From contig NZ_LJIZ01000016.1 of the NCBI RefSeq assembly GCF_001420605.1, positions 124,001 to 188,000 on the forward strand: 64,000 bases of DNA, read 5' to 3'. Within the stretch, counting starts at the first letter, position 1; each line of letters begins with the position of its first letter. Positions 24,916 through 33,915 of this stretch are shown here, piece by piece. Below the pieces are notes generated by a model, which was given only the letters and a program-made list of their open reading frames with translations, was not told the DNA's origin and did not search any database. The position numbers and the translations under genes are program-made. Source of the stretch: Bacillus sp. FJAT-25509 (GTDB lineage Bacteria; Bacillota; Bacilli; Bacillales; Bacillaceae_G).

Positions 24916-25110
24916 TTAGATGAACTTGAACAAAGTTTTTAATCTCCTACTATTTACAACTAATATAAATAGAATTATCACAGGAATAAATTTTCCTAAC
25001 CAATCCAAGTTTGGAAATAAAGTTTTTACACCCCAGTCCAATCCTTTTAAGCACAATTTATAGATAATACCGAAAATAACGAAATAAAATACATATTTAA
25101 CTTTAGGCAT
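24916..25110 (-). CDS. Small membrane protein
   Basis: 64 aa from the ATG at 25110 (MPKVKYVFYF), which overlaps the stop of the preceding gene (ATGCCTAA) and has GGGTG upstream. The ORF extends further 5', but that part overlaps the upstream gene. Two membrane helices (about residues 5-20 and 38-55) are separated by a short loop. Translationally coupled with the next gene. No family recognised. Confidence 0.6.
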   Translation of the reverse strand: MPKVKYVFYFVIFGIIYKLCLKGLDWGVKTLFPNLDWLGKFIPVIILFILVVNSRRLKTLFKFI

Positions 25111-25342
25111 AAAATACACCCATCGTACAGATAAGTGCAAGAGCTAAACCTAAAAGAAATAACAGTATTCTTTTAATTAAAGTAGGTGAAAATTCAAAAC
25201 TAATATCAAATATTAGTTCAACAAGGTTAGAAGAACCACCAAAAGAAAAATCGTCAATATTGTTTTTCTTACCAAAAACAGAAAACCACATTACCAAAAT
25301 CCCGATAATTACAAAAATTCCAAAAAGTACTTTTAACCCCAT
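25103..25342 (-). CDS. Small membrane protein
   Basis: 79 aa with hydrophobic segments at about residues 3-23 and 57-77 and a Gly/Ser/Asn-rich loop between them. First of a two-gene unit; its stop overlaps the start of the following membrane protein gene by 8 bp. Function unknown; the pair may form a complex. Confidence 0.6.
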   Translation of the reverse strand: MGLKVLFGIFVIIGILVMWFSVFGKKNNIDDFSFGGSSNLVELIFDISFEFSPTLIKRILLFLLGLALALICTMGVFYA

Positions 25343-25437
25343 TTTGTATCCCCTAAAGTTGTTTTTACTTGATTTTAAATTATCTAGTAATGATTTAATA
25401 GTTCTATTTTTTTACCAATTCAAAAAGGGAAGTTTTC

Positions 25438-25476
25438 TTATCAACTAATCTGCTATTTATTTGAATAAGAAGCTCA
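25438..25476. repeat. TTSAAC inverted-repeat element
   Basis: TCAACTAATCTGCTATTTAT followed by TTGAATAAGAAGCTCAACAA. Situated directly at the 3' end of the phosphatase gene. Confidence 0.5.
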
Positions 25477-26022
25477 ACAATCTTGCCACAAACGTTCACA
25501 ATCAAACTCGTTATTCTTAAACTTCAAAAGATAAATATCAGGATTGCTTAATTTTTTCCAATTCTCAAAACCAAATCCTTCGTTAAACTGTTTTAAAATT
25601 AATGACATCAAATTTCCATGGGTTACAACGATTGTAGATTTATTTTCACTTTTGATGATTTCATCTATTACGCTTATTGCACGATTAGTAGCTTCTTGGC
25701 TTGATTCGCCACCATCGAATTTCAATTCCATATCTTCAAATGTAGCTTCTAATTTATCAAGCCAGTCCGGTAAATCAATCGAGCTTAACATACGTTCAGA
25801 TAGTCGATCATCAAGAACAATGTCAATTTTCTTTTCATTACTTGTCGGTTCAATTGATTGAATTGCACGTAAAAAAGGGCTTGAAATAATTTGGTCAATT
25901 TTAATCTTTGAGTAAAAATCAGCCAGATGATTAGCCTGATGTAATCCACGCTTAGTTAGATTCGCCTCATATGGCTGTCCTACAGCTTCACAGTGTCGAA
26001 TGATATAAATCTCTTTTTCCAT
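25474..26022 (-). CDS. Histidine phosphatase family protein
   Basis: 182 aa. The RHCEAVG motif near residue 9 supplies the phosphohistidine; SSPFLRAIQSIEP, LSERML and the second catalytic His in VVTHGNLM complete the 2H-phosphoglycerate mutase-like site. RHC replaces the common RHG. It acts on small phosphorylated metabolites or proteins; substrate unknown. AGGAGCAAAAAA lies before the ATG. Stands alone. Confidence 0.85.
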   Translation of the reverse strand: MEKEIYIIRHCEAVGQPYEANLTKRGLHQANHLADFYSKIKIDQIISSPFLRAIQSIEPTSNEKKIDIVLDDRLSERMLSSIDLPDWLDKLEATFEDMELKFDGGESSQEATNRAISVIDEIIKSENKSTIVVTHGNLMSLILKQFNEGFGFENWKKLSNPDIYLLKFKNNEFDCERLWQDC

Positions 26023-26268
26023 TTTTTTGCTCCTATTTTCTATTAATCTATTAAATTAACAAATTTTCTCTCTATTTTCTTATATTATCATTAACCATCC
26101 AATTTTTGATAATTGAATATTCTGTTTTCCGTCCATTTCTTTTAAACCTAAATGTATATTATTGATGACAATCTGAATTGAATGTATTATTTTAATGACA
26201 ACAATCTTCCAGAGGATAATTATTATGGGAAATATCATTTTCATGGTAAATAGAGGAGTTTTTAAGAA

Positions 26269-27081
26269 ATGAAAGAGTATTTTACAATTGGTGAAGTTTC
26301 AAAATTATTCCAAGTCAAAATTGCGACTCTAAGGTATTATGATCAGATTGGGCTCTTACGTCCAGAATTTATCGATGAAAAGACCAACTATAGATATTAT
26401 TCAACACAGCAGTTTGAAAGATTAAATTCAATAAAATATTTGAGGGCTCTAGATTTACCAATAAACGAAATTATAGATTTTTTTAATTATCGGGAAATCG
26501 ATGCTCTTGTTGACATGTTAAAAAAACAAAAAGATGAAGTTGCCAAAAAAAAGAAAGAATTGGAGATTATTGAAACAAAAATATCACGCCGCCTATTGCA
26601 AATTGAAGATGCTGTTAGTGCACCTTTAGATCAGATTTCGGAAATAACACTTCCCGAAATGCATGTAGCATATTTACGCCATGACTACGTTATAGGAGAT
26701 GATATTGAATTACCTATTACTGAATTAAGGAACAGTTTTGGAATAAAGGAGGAAATTTTTTTAGGGAAAATTGGCATCTCGATCTCAGTTTCAAATTTGA
26801 ATAATAATGTTTTTGATAAATATTCTAGTATTTTCATGATACTAGAAGATGGTGATCAGATACCTCCAACTTCCATTGTTATTCCATCAAGAGACTATCT
26901 GAAAGTTCGATTTAAAGGTACACATATTGATGCAGTTGATTATTATAAACTATTGTTGACCTATATGAAAATGCACAATTATGAACTGTTAGACGACTCC
27001 TTTGAAATTACACTTATTGATTATGGCCTCACCAACGATAAAGAAAAGTATGTCACAGAAATTTTATTACCTTACAAGTAA
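26269..27081 (+). CDS. MerR-family regulator with C-terminal effector-binding domain (BmrR-like)
   Basis: 270 aa. N-terminal MerR DNA-binding domain ([26 protein letters not shown]), a coiled dimer helix (about 80-115, [20 protein letters not shown]) and a GyrI-like ligand-binding domain (from about 125). This is the BmrR/YdfL arrangement for sensing bulky hydrophobic cations or drugs. GAGGAG precedes the ATG. The DUF554 membrane protein gene downstream is separated by a terminator, so a regulatory link is only possible by proximity. Confidence 0.85.
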   Translation: MKEYFTIGEVSKLFQVKIATLRYYDQIGLLRPEFIDEKTNYRYYSTQQFERLNSIKYLRALDLPINEIIDFFNYREIDALVDMLKKQKDEVAKKKKELEIIETKISRRLLQIEDAVSAPLDQISEITLPEMHVAYLRHDYVIGDDIELPITELRNSFGIKEEIFLGKIGISISVSNLNNNVFDKYSSIFMILEDGDQIPPTSIVIPSRDYLKVRFKGTHIDAVDYYKLLLTYMKMHNYELLDDSFEITLIDYGLTNDKEKYVTEILLPYK

Positions 27082-27104
27082 ACATAATCATAAAAACTCA
27101 CTTG

Positions 27105-27137
27105 ACCCTCTAGTTACTAGAGGGTTTATTTTTTATT
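27105..27137 (+). terminator. Terminator between the MerR and DUF554 genes
   Basis: ACCCTCTAG/CTAGAGGGT with a 3-nt loop, followed by TTATTTTTTATT. Confidence 0.8.
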
Positions 27138-27169
27138 AATATACTATTAGTAAAAGGAGAAATGGAATT

Positions 27170-27853
27170 ATGTTTGGCACGATTTTTAACACATTGATGA
27201 TTATAGTCGGGAGTGTGATTGGAAGTATCTTTAAAAAAGGAATAAAAGAAGAATATCATGAAATCCTTATGCAGGCGATGGGATTAGTAGCTTTGGGCTT
27301 AGGGATCAACTCACTAGTACAACATTTACCTTCCAGCAAATATCCAGTGCTTTTTATTGTAAGTTTAGCCATAGGTGGATTAATTGGGCAAAAACTTAAG
27401 TTGGAAACAAGATTTAATAGTTTAGTTAATAAATATTCTAAAGGTAATTTGGCTGAAGGATTATCAACCGCTATTTTATTATTTTGTATTGGAACATTAT
27501 CGATTTTAGGACCAGTAGAAGCAGCATTAAAGGGGGATTATACATACCTCCTTGCAAATGGTACGTTGGATGGCATTACTTCGATTGTTTTAGCATCCAC
27601 ATTTGGGATTGGAATTATATTTGCTGGAGTTGCTTTATTTACATGGCAAGGTTCCATCTATTTAATTGCAATACTAATGAAAAATTCCTTAAGCAATGAT
27701 CTTCTAAATGAAGTGACGATTGTAGGAGGTATATTAATTATAGCGTCAGGCTTAAGTATATTGGGGATTAAGAAATGTAATACTTTAAATCTTCTACCAT
27801 CATTATTCATTCCTCCTGTTGTATTTTTATTTATGCACTTATTCCATTTATAA
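27170..27853 (+). CDS. DUF554 family membrane protein (YdfK/YqgA-like)
   Basis: 227 aa, about six to seven membrane helices. Family marks: GTIFNTLMIIVGSVIGSIFK at the start, QAMGLVALGLGINSLV, LCIGTLSILGPVEAALKGDY-like region, and LANGTLDGITSIVLASTFG. A possible transporter of unknown substrate. AAAAGGAGAAATGGAATT precedes the ATG (spacing 11). In B. subtilis the paralogue YdfK stands near a MerR-type gene, YdfL, so the pairing here may be conserved. Confidence 0.88.
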   Translation: MFGTIFNTLMIIVGSVIGSIFKKGIKEEYHEILMQAMGLVALGLGINSLVQHLPSSKYPVLFIVSLAIGGLIGQKLKLETRFNSLVNKYSKGNLAEGLSTAILLFCIGTLSILGPVEAALKGDYTYLLANGTLDGITSIVLASTFGIGIIFAGVALFTWQGSIYLIAILMKNSLSNDLLNEVTIVGGILIIASGLSILGIKKCNTLNLLPSLFIPPVVFLFMHLFHL

Positions 27854-27880
27854 TGTTTGAGAAATTAGTTATGTAGATTA

Positions 27881-27909
27881 GGGAACCTCACGAAAAGGAG
27901 GTTCCCCTA
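27881..27909 (+). terminator. Terminator of the DUF554 gene
   Basis: GGGAACCTC/GAGGTTCCC with an 8-nt loop; the following T-run is poor. Confidence 0.6.
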
Positions 27910-27941
27910 ATTACATATTAAAGTAATCCTATACCCCAAAA

Positions 27942-27967
27942 AATTGGAGTTTAATTAAACTCCAATT
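27942..27967 (-). terminator. 26-bp perfect palindrome, minus-strand terminator
   Basis: AATTGGAG, TTTAATTAAA, CTCCAATT reads the same on both strands and is followed on the minus strand by TTTTTTGGGG. It would end a minus-strand transcript. The nearest upstream minus-strand sequence is a start-less membrane-segment ORF at 28019-28120 (ending CGWIIKKLDK), probably the remains of a small gene. Confidence 0.6.
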
Positions 27968-28018
27968 ACTCTTTATATATTAATCTGTTTATAATACTCA
28001 AAAACTGTAGCTAAAATT

Positions 28019-28120
28019 TTATTTATCCAGCTTTTTAATGATCCAACCACAAATGATAATAAATGCACACAGCCCTATAATCTTAAGTAAAATATTTAGA
28101 TCAACTGAGATAATTTTTGT
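28019..28120 (-). pseudogene. Remnant of a small membrane protein gene
   Basis: Open for about 33 codons with a hydrophobic helix (LLKIIGLCAFIIICGWIIKK) and a natural-looking end, but no start codon or ribosome binding site and an in-frame TAA upstream. A strong minus-strand terminator follows at 27942-27967, which supports a former transcript. Confidence 0.3.
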
Positions 28121-28188
28121 AACGGATAATTATCTGTTTATTCGAACTCTTTACCAAACTGACAAATTCTCTTTAATCAAGTAAGCTT

Positions 28189-28611
28189 TTATTTTATTCT
28201 TTTTGCAAGTGGATGATTGTCACTGAATTGTATTAAGTCCCATAAATTTCCGTATAAGTCCTTAAATACTGCAACTGTTCCATAATCTTGTTCTTTCGGT
28301 TCTCTTACAAACTCAATTCCTTTTGAAATCATTTCATCGTAATCTCTCCAGAAATCATCCGTTCCTAAAAATAGAAAAACTCTCCCACCAGCTTGATTAC
28401 CAATAAATGGCTCTTGTTCTTGTTTCGATGCCTTTGCAAGTAGAATAGTCGTTCCAGATGAACTAGGAGGACTTATAACTACCCATCTCTTATCCTGTTC
28501 AGGCTGATATGTATCTTCAATTAAATTAAAGTGAAGTTTCTTCGTATAAAACTCTATAGCTTCATCATAATCCTTTACGACTAAAGCTATATGAACGATT
28601 GACTGGATCAT
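28189..28611 (-). CDS. VOC-superfamily (glyoxalase-like) protein
   Basis: 140 aa from the ATG at 28611, placed 8 nt after AGGAG; the longer in-frame start lies before this site. Two beta-alpha-beta-beta-beta modules: IVHIALVVKDYDEAIEFYTKKL and the second ending FVREPKEQDYGTVAVFKDLYGNLWDLIQF, with the metal-site Glu replaced by the more general DLIQ. Family members include dioxygenases, glyoxalases and antibiotic-binding proteins; no specific role can be read. Confidence 0.85.
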   Translation of the reverse strand: MIQSIVHIALVVKDYDEAIEFYTKKLHFNLIEDTYQPEQDKRWVVISPPSSSGTTILLAKASKQEQEPFIGNQAGGRVFLFLGTDDFWRDYDEMISKGIEFVREPKEQDYGTVAVFKDLYGNLWDLIQFSDNHPLAKRIK

Positions 28612-28686
28612 CTTCTTATCTCCTAACATGTTTTCTATTATAAGTACTATTAATTGAGCTATATTTCAATCTAATCATATTCCTTT

Positions 28687-28722
28687 TTCAATCAATCTGC
28701 TATTTTTAGCATAATAAAAAGA
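28687..28722. repeat. TTSAAC-type element, degenerate copy
   Basis: TTCAATCAATCTGCTATTTT followed by TAGCATAATAAAAAG. Shares AATCTGCYATTT with the copies at 19333 and 25438. Confidence 0.4.
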
Positions 28723-28739
28723 CTGCCTAAACAGTCTTC
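28719..28739 (-). terminator. Terminator of the next minus-strand gene
   Basis: AAGACTG/CAGTCTT stem, then TTTTTATTATGC on the minus strand. Confidence 0.6.
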
Positions 28740-28742
28740 GTA

Positions 28743-29213
28743 TTACTCATTTAATTTTGAAGCAAAAATTGGAATGATAATGATTGTAATAAATATTAAT
28801 GCCAAAACAATTAATGAATTTTTCCATCTAAAATCATTTTCCCCATCATTTTTATGTTGATTTAAGAATTGATCATATATTTTCGATGAAACAAATTTTC
28901 CTGGATCCAGTAATTCTCCTGTTTGTTCATCCAATAAATACGTATCATAATTCGCTGTTTTAAAGAAACGATCTCTAACTGTATCGTATTTTACAGCAAT
29001 TGCGACTACATTTTCGTTTGCATTTTTTTCCTTATTCGTTAAACTAAATTCTTTTTGATCGACAATCTTCGTTGATTTCTTAACATAATAATGAACTTCC
29101 TTACGATTATTTTTATCTATTTGATCTAAATAGCGCGATGATGCATTTGAGGTTGATACGTTAGATAAAAACAACAAAAAGAAACAGACAATGCAAAATG
29201 CAATTCTTTTCAT
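28743..29213 (-). CDS. Secreted/membrane-anchored protein of unknown function
   Basis: 156 aa. Signal peptide (MKRIAFCIVCFFLLFLSNVS, cleavage near SNASS), an extracellular domain of about 105 residues and a C-terminal membrane helix (about 132-150) with a short tail, so the domain is displayed outside. YLLDEQTGELLDPGKFVSS resembles DUF-type extracellular sensor segments, but I do not recognise a family. A good stop-terminator pair follows. It stands alone. Confidence 0.65.
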   Translation of the reverse strand: MKRIAFCIVCFFLLFLSNVSTSNASSRYLDQIDKNNRKEVHYYVKKSTKIVDQKEFSLTNKEKNANENVVAIAVKYDTVRDRFFKTANYDTYLLDEQTGELLDPGKFVSSKIYDQFLNQHKNDGENDFRWKNSLIVLALIFITIIIIPIFASKLNE

Positions 29214-29379
29214 TTATATCCCCCACTTCTATTCAAATCTACTAAATTATATTCACTAGATTTTTAAATAGTCCTAGAGAGTATTTCTCGTTTTGTCTCT
29301 TTAAGCTGAAGTTGTTTAATTTTTTGATAAGAATCCCTTGTATTTATCCGTTTTTTTGAAGTTTTAATTATCCTGAGAC

Positions 29380-29895
29380 TTAAGTTTCTATAAAATTTAA
29401 AAATCTACGATTCCACATTTTTTCATAGAAATCAATTGTCTCTTTTGCTGACATAAATGAATTATTTAATGTAGAGGTAGCACCGTTTACCATGAAGTTT
29501 TCGTAACCTAATCCATGTGCAAATTTAATTGTAGCATCCATACAGTATTCAGTTTGAGCACCGCAAAATTCTAATCTATTTACTGCTAATTGATCTAAAA
29601 GATTTTTTAAGTTCGTTTTAAAAAATGAATTTGCATGTATTTTGTTAATAAAATAATCTTGTTTTTGAACATCTAAATCAGCGTTAATAGCCCAAATTTC
29701 TTCTCCAGGTACTAATTCTTCATCACAATGTTGAACAAAAATAATTGGTTTACTTAATTCTCTATATAATGAGATTCTTTTATTTACTTTACTGATTAAA
29801 TTTTGTAATTCAAATAAGTGCTCACCGCTGTAACATACACCATTTTGCAAATCGATAACAATCAAAACATCTGCTCCATTATCCATTGTTTTCAC
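29380..29895 (-). CDS. Isochorismatase-family cysteine hydrolase
   Basis: 171 aa. Catalytic triad in the usual places: Asp in LIVIDLQNG (about 14), Lys in NKIHANSFFKT (about 83) and Cys in FCGAQTEYCMDAT (about 117); the cis-peptide region precedes the Cys. Related enzymes hydrolyse nicotinamide, N-carbamoylsarcosine or isochorismate; members of this size often are uncharacterised. The ATG follows TATATGAGGTG. No neighbours suggest a pathway. Confidence 0.85.
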   Translation of the reverse strand: MKTMDNGADVLIVIDLQNGVCYSGEHLFELQNLISKVNKRISLYRELSKPIIFVQHCDEELVPGEEIWAINADLDVQKQDYFINKIHANSFFKTNLKNLLDQLAVNRLEFCGAQTEYCMDATIKFAHGLGYENFMVNGATSTLNNSFMSAKETIDFYEKMWNRRFLNFIET

Positions 29896-29951
29896 CTCAT
29901 ATAGATTTGTATTATATTTATAATTTCATCTAATTCGCTATAAATTTCATT

Positions 29952-30488
29952 TTAAATACTTTTAATAACTTTCGCAGGATTACCTGCCACTACTGTATTA
30001 GTTGGAACATCTTTCGTAACGATAGAACCCGCAGCTACAATTGAGTTATCTCCAATCGTAATGCCAGGTAAAATAGTACAACTACCACCAATCCACACAT
30101 CGTCTCCAATATGGATTGGAATCGCATATCCGCTCTTATTTCGATCCTTTGGTTCAATCGAATGACCAGCTGTATAGATCCCTACATTCGGACCAATCAT
30201 ACAGTTATTTCCTATTTTCACTTCTGCCATATCTAAGATTGTACAATTATATCCTGCATAGAAATGATCCCCTACATGTATGTTATAACCTAAATCACAA
30301 TGAAAATTATGCTCAATACTTGGATTTACACCTACTGACCCAAACAGCTCTTTCAATATTTCTTCTTTTCTTTCGAACGATTCCACATTTATATTATTAA
30401 ACTCTTGAACAAGTTTATGGGCACGTATATTTTTCATTTTTAATTCTTCTGTGCCACGTTGATAATAAGTTTTCTCTTTTGCTTCCAT
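29952..30488 (-). CDS. Sugar O-acetyltransferase (maltose/galactoside acetyltransferase type)
   Basis: 178 aa left-handed beta-helix enzyme. Starts with the family helix (EKTYYQRGTEELKMKNIRAH), then hexapeptide repeats from about residue 70, catalytic His in YTAGHSIEPKDR, and the ending GDNSIVAAGSIVTKDVPTNT. It transfers acetyl from acetyl-CoA to sugars or glycosides. TTAGGAGTCTTAAA precedes the ATG. Specificity not determined. Confidence 0.88.
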   Translation of the reverse strand: MEAKEKTYYQRGTEELKMKNIRAHKLVQEFNNINVESFERKEEILKELFGSVGVNPSIEHNFHCDLGYNIHVGDHFYAGYNCTILDMAEVKIGNNCMIGPNVGIYTAGHSIEPKDRNKSGYAIPIHIGDDVWIGGSCTILPGITIGDNSIVAAGSIVTKDVPTNTVVAGNPAKVIKSI

Positions 30489-30666
30489 TTTAAGACTCCT
30501 AACTTATATGTAGTTTATATTATAAATCACTTCGATCTAAATTTTGCTAAACCTTCTTTCTTAACCATACTCTTTTGGTAAAATCTTATTTTGCTTTTAA
30601 TTTCAAGATATCAGCCATCCTTAAATAATCTATTTTTATATCCAATCAAAATAAATCACGAACAAT

Positions 30667-31320
30667 TTATGTACTTAAGTCAATATCATCCCAATCTACA
30701 GAGGGATTAATAACCCATTCTAAAACTTTCCTTCTCTCTATGACTAAACCCTCATTAAATGAATTTAATATTTTTCCTTTTAGTCGTGAATCAACTACGA
30801 ACCAATGTGTTCTATAATATAAATCTGCCATATTATAAATTTCTGTTTCAGGTTTTAGCTTTAACGATTTCTCTAAATAAGTAAAATTTTGATTCTTTTT
30901 GATATCTGGAACCATATTTATTAAGTTATCACCAACAGATTCTAAGAACTTAAATTCATTGTTGATCCCTAAAACCCATACAAGCATCCAAAGACTTTCA
31001 ACATACCAATTTAAATGAAGTTTCTCAACTTTAGTCAAGTATTCTTCATTTTTGTTTAAAATACTTTTTTCCCAATCTGATACGTATTCATAGAGACCTT
31101 GTTCTTTAATCCAATCTCCAATATCTTTCGTTGGAGCCTCGAATGCAATATAAATCATCCCTGACATGATTGTTGCTCTGTATATCATTTCACTACTATT
31201 TCTTATTCCGAAATATTCAAGGAGCGGTAAATCTTTGTAAATTTCACCTCCGAATTTTTTAATTTTAGCTTCCGAAATCTCTTTAATTTTTTTAAAGTCT
31301 AGACAAATTTGATCTGACAT
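30667..31320 (-). CDS. DUF4272 domain protein
   Basis: 217 aa. DUF4272 features: RNSSEMIYRATIMSG-like region, LNWYVESLWMLVWVLGI, DLYYRTHWFVVDSRLKG, and the terminal VIERRKVLEWVINP followed by WDDIDLST. Cytoplasmic, alpha-helical, unknown function; often found next to immunity or contact-dependent modules elsewhere, but no toxin gene is adjacent here. AGGTAAA ribosome binding site before the ATG. Confidence 0.8.
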   Translation of the reverse strand: MSDQICLDFKKIKEISEAKIKKFGGEIYKDLPLLEYFGIRNSSEMIYRATIMSGMIYIAFEAPTKDIGDWIKEQGLYEYVSDWEKSILNKNEEYLTKVEKLHLNWYVESLWMLVWVLGINNEFKFLESVGDNLINMVPDIKKNQNFTYLEKSLKLKPETEIYNMADLYYRTHWFVVDSRLKGKILNSFNEGLVIERRKVLEWVINPSVDWDDIDLST

Positions 31321-31436
31321 TTTACCTCCAATAAGTTTCCAACAGTAATCTTTTAATTAAATTATACATCCTCAAAAAAGTATCGTTAATTCTTTATTCT
31401 GCTAAAAGACAAAAAATTATCTATTCTAACAAAACA

Positions 31437-31473
31437 AACCTCTAATGCTATTACAATGCACTAGAGGTTTGTT
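31437..31473 (-). terminator. Terminator of the FAD oxidoreductase gene
   Basis: CAAACCTCTA/TAGAGGTTTG stem with a T-rich end on the minus strand. Confidence 0.75.
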
Positions 31474-31483
31474 AAATTAAGTA

Positions 31484-32938
31484 TTAAACAGTAATTAATT
31501 CTTTTTCTTTGCTTCCGATTTTCGTAACGATATCACGCGCGATCCATACGCCACATGCGCTTGCTTGAGCTAAACCGCGAGTAACTCCTGCTCCATCTCC
31601 ACCTAGATATAATCCAGAGATTTCGCTTTCAAAGTGTTCATTTAGCTTTGGTCGAGCTGAATAGAATTTTGCTTCAACGCCATAGAAAAGTGTATGCTCC
31701 GCAGCGATACCTGGAGTCACATCGTTTAAAGCTTCTACCATTTCAATTAAACTTTTCATTGTATTGTATGGTAAAACCAATCCTAAGTCACCTGGTACTG
31801 CTTCTTTTAAAGTTGGTTCTAAAAAGCCTTCTTTAATACGTTTTTCAGTTGAACGACGACCTCTTAAAATATCTCCGTATTTTTGCACGATTACTCCACC
31901 GTGTGAAAGCATGTTTGCAAGGCGTGAAACCTCATGTGCATATTCATTTGGTTTGTCAAAAGGTTCTGCGAATTGATGCGATACTAATAAGGCAAAGTTT
32001 GTATTTGGACTTCCTAATTTAGGATCTTTATAAGCATGTCCATTAGCAGTCATAATTCCTGAATGATTTTCAACTACTACGTGCCCAGATGGATTACTAC
32101 AGAATGTTCTGACTTTTGTACCCACGCTAGTATTAAATACGAATTTCCCTTCGTATAAGTGCTTATTAATTTCTTCCATTACTACGTTTGAAGTCTCAAC
32201 ACGAACACCAATATCAACTTGATTCGTTGACATTTTTAAACGACGTTTTTTCATAACATCAGTTAACCATTTTGAGCCATCACGACCAGGTACAATTACA
32301 ACTTTCTCAGCATGTAATTCTTCACCTTTTTTTAATTTAATTCCTTTTATAATATGAGTACCTTCAACCTTTTCAGTTATTAAGTCCTCTACTTCAGTTT
32401 TATACTTCATATCTATTTTCGTTTTTAAATACTCATAAATACTTTTTAGTATTTCTAAATTTTGTTCCGTTCCTAAATGACGAACTTGTGCACGTAATAA
32501 TTTAAGTCCAGCTGCGTATCCACGACGTTCAATATCTCTAACTTCTTCTGTTAAAGGATCAGTAATTGATTCAGTTGCACCATGTTCTAAATTAATTTCA
32601 TCAACGTATTTGATTAATTCAACTACTTGTGAATCTGATAAGTAATCTGTCATCCATCCACCAAATTCGCTTGTAATATTAAATTTTCCATCTGAATATG
32701 CTCCAGCACCACCAAAACCATTTGTAATTGAGCAAGCTGGTAAGCAACCTGAAAAATCTTTTTTACCTGCAGCAGGCGGACATTTTTCAATTTTCTTTTG
32801 TAAAATTGGGCAATGTCTTGCGAATATATCATGTCCTTTATCAACAAGTAGTACTTTAGCATTAGGCATTTTTAAAGTTAATTCATAACAAGTAAAGATT
32901 CCAGCAGGTCCTGCTCCAACAACGATAACATCATACAT
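31484..32938 (-). CDS. FAD-dependent dehydrogenase of the COG2509 type
   Basis: 484 aa flavoprotein. Dinucleotide-binding VVGAGPAGIFTCYEL at the N-terminus, cysteine-rich insertion (HCPILQKKIEKCPP, then FSGCLPACSITNGFGGAG), GAYSDGKFN, and the C-terminal LGGDGAGVTRGLAQASACG that closes the FAD site. Annotated in many Bacillales as NAD(P)/FAD-dependent oxidoreductase without a defined substrate. The first Cys-rich stretch is conserved in the family and may be redox-active. Monocistronic with its own terminator. Confidence 0.85.
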   Translation of the reverse strand: MYDVIVVGAGPAGIFTCYELTLKMPNAKVLLVDKGHDIFARHCPILQKKIEKCPPAAGKKDFSGCLPACSITNGFGGAGAYSDGKFNITSEFGGWMTDYLSDSQVVELIKYVDEINLEHGATESITDPLTEEVRDIERRGYAAGLKLLRAQVRHLGTEQNLEILKSIYEYLKTKIDMKYKTEVEDLITEKVEGTHIIKGIKLKKGEELHAEKVVIVPGRDGSKWLTDVMKKRRLKMSTNQVDIGVRVETSNVVMEEINKHLYEGKFVFNTSVGTKVRTFCSNPSGHVVVENHSGIMTANGHAYKDPKLGSPNTNFALLVSHQFAEPFDKPNEYAHEVSRLANMLSHGGVIVQKYGDILRGRRSTEKRIKEGFLEPTLKEAVPGDLGLVLPYNTMKSLIEMVEALNDVTPGIAAEHTLFYGVEAKFYSARPKLNEHFESEISGLYLGGDGAGVTRGLAQASACGVWIARDIVTKIGSKEKELITV

Positions 32939-33291
32939 CTATATATACCTCCAAATAAGGTTTAAATTATTTCATTTGATCAACCTAAACTAGAATACCA
33001 TCAATATGATTGCGTTTCAAGTAAAAACACGAACATTTTTTGTGCTTTTTTAAAAAAATATTCGTTTATAACCAAAGTGAAACCTTTACATTAGAAATAA
33101 ACATCTGTCAATTAGCTTTTTTATTCAATATCAGACAATTCAAACTTAGATATTAATTAAATTGACATTCATCCTAATTTAACGAAAAGTTAATTATTGA
33201 AACACCAAAATCCCCTTTTAGATAGAAACACAATCACACCAACTTGAATAGTTATATAAATAACAGTTTTTCTATATTGGAGTTGGAAAAG
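32939..33291. other. Spacer between divergent genes
   Basis: About 350 bp between the oxidoreductase start and the gene at 33292. A TTGACA lies at 33162-33167 on the plus strand, but no good -10 follows at 16-18 bp. No ORF, hairpin or repeat of note. Confidence 0.4.
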
Positions 33292-33714
33292 ATGCTAGAA
33301 GAAAATTTGAAGGAAAAGGAAGGTCAAGATCAAAATAAGAAAATTAATATAGAACATGACAGTTTATCAGCAAGTCTTGAAAGACAAATTGTTGCCGCAT
33401 CGTGGGTTAAAGCAGTTGCACAATTATACGAAACGATTACATTATCAAAATTATATTCCATCGACAAAGATCCAATCTTTCAAGGGAAAAGAGATATCAT
33501 ATCGGGAATGTGGATTGGTACTGCCGGTCAATTATCCGTAGCTTTTTTCGTTTCTAAGCAATTGTTCACTTCAGAAAAAATAGATTTACTTGAGTTACAA
33601 AGAAGAATTGTTCTTTCTGATTCAGTTCAAATAGTTGGGAACGCATTGGCACTTATTGGTGCAGCTGAGGTAATTCAAGAGGAAATTGGTGATGGGGAAA
33701 TATTCCTTTCTTAG
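33292..33714 (+). CDS. Hypothetical protein
   Basis: 140 aa from the ATG at 33292, which follows GGAGTTGGAAAAG; the open frame extends to a TTG at 33244 without a ribosome binding site. Lys/Glu-rich start, then a helical, partly hydrophobic body (GMWIGTAGQLSVAFFVSKQL, LSDSVQIVGNALALIGAAEV). No family recognised. A hairpin terminator shared with metC follows. Confidence 0.65.
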   Translation: MLEENLKEKEGQDQNKKINIEHDSLSASLERQIVAASWVKAVAQLYETITLSKLYSIDKDPIFQGKRDIISGMWIGTAGQLSVAFFVSKQLFTSEKIDLLELQRRIVLSDSVQIVGNALALIGAAEVIQEEIGDGEIFLS

Positions 33715-33766
33715 TCTTCTACACTAAATAAAAAAGTAAGCAAAATCAAAAAATATAAAATAAATT

Positions 33767-33803
33767 AATCCCACAAGGAAATATGCTTCCATTGTGGGAT
33801 TTA
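33767..33803. terminator. Bidirectional hairpin between the hypothetical gene and metC
   Basis: ATCCCACAA/TTGTGGGAT arms at the ends of 33767-33803, with an imperfect inner stem. The genes on both sides converge on it, although metC ends 110 bp away. Confidence 0.5.
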
Positions 33804-33915
33804 TGCTTTTCTCGAATTGAACGGACATTCTACCGTTTGCATCTAATTATTGTTCGTTTTTCAATTCTATTCGGCCAAACCCAATTTTATTTATTCAATT
33901 TCCCTATTCCTTTCA

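Noticed and set aside
30667-31320. DUF4272 protein as immunity protein of a toxin system
   Set aside because: No toxin, LXG or RHS gene is adjacent; the guess rests only on contexts elsewhere.
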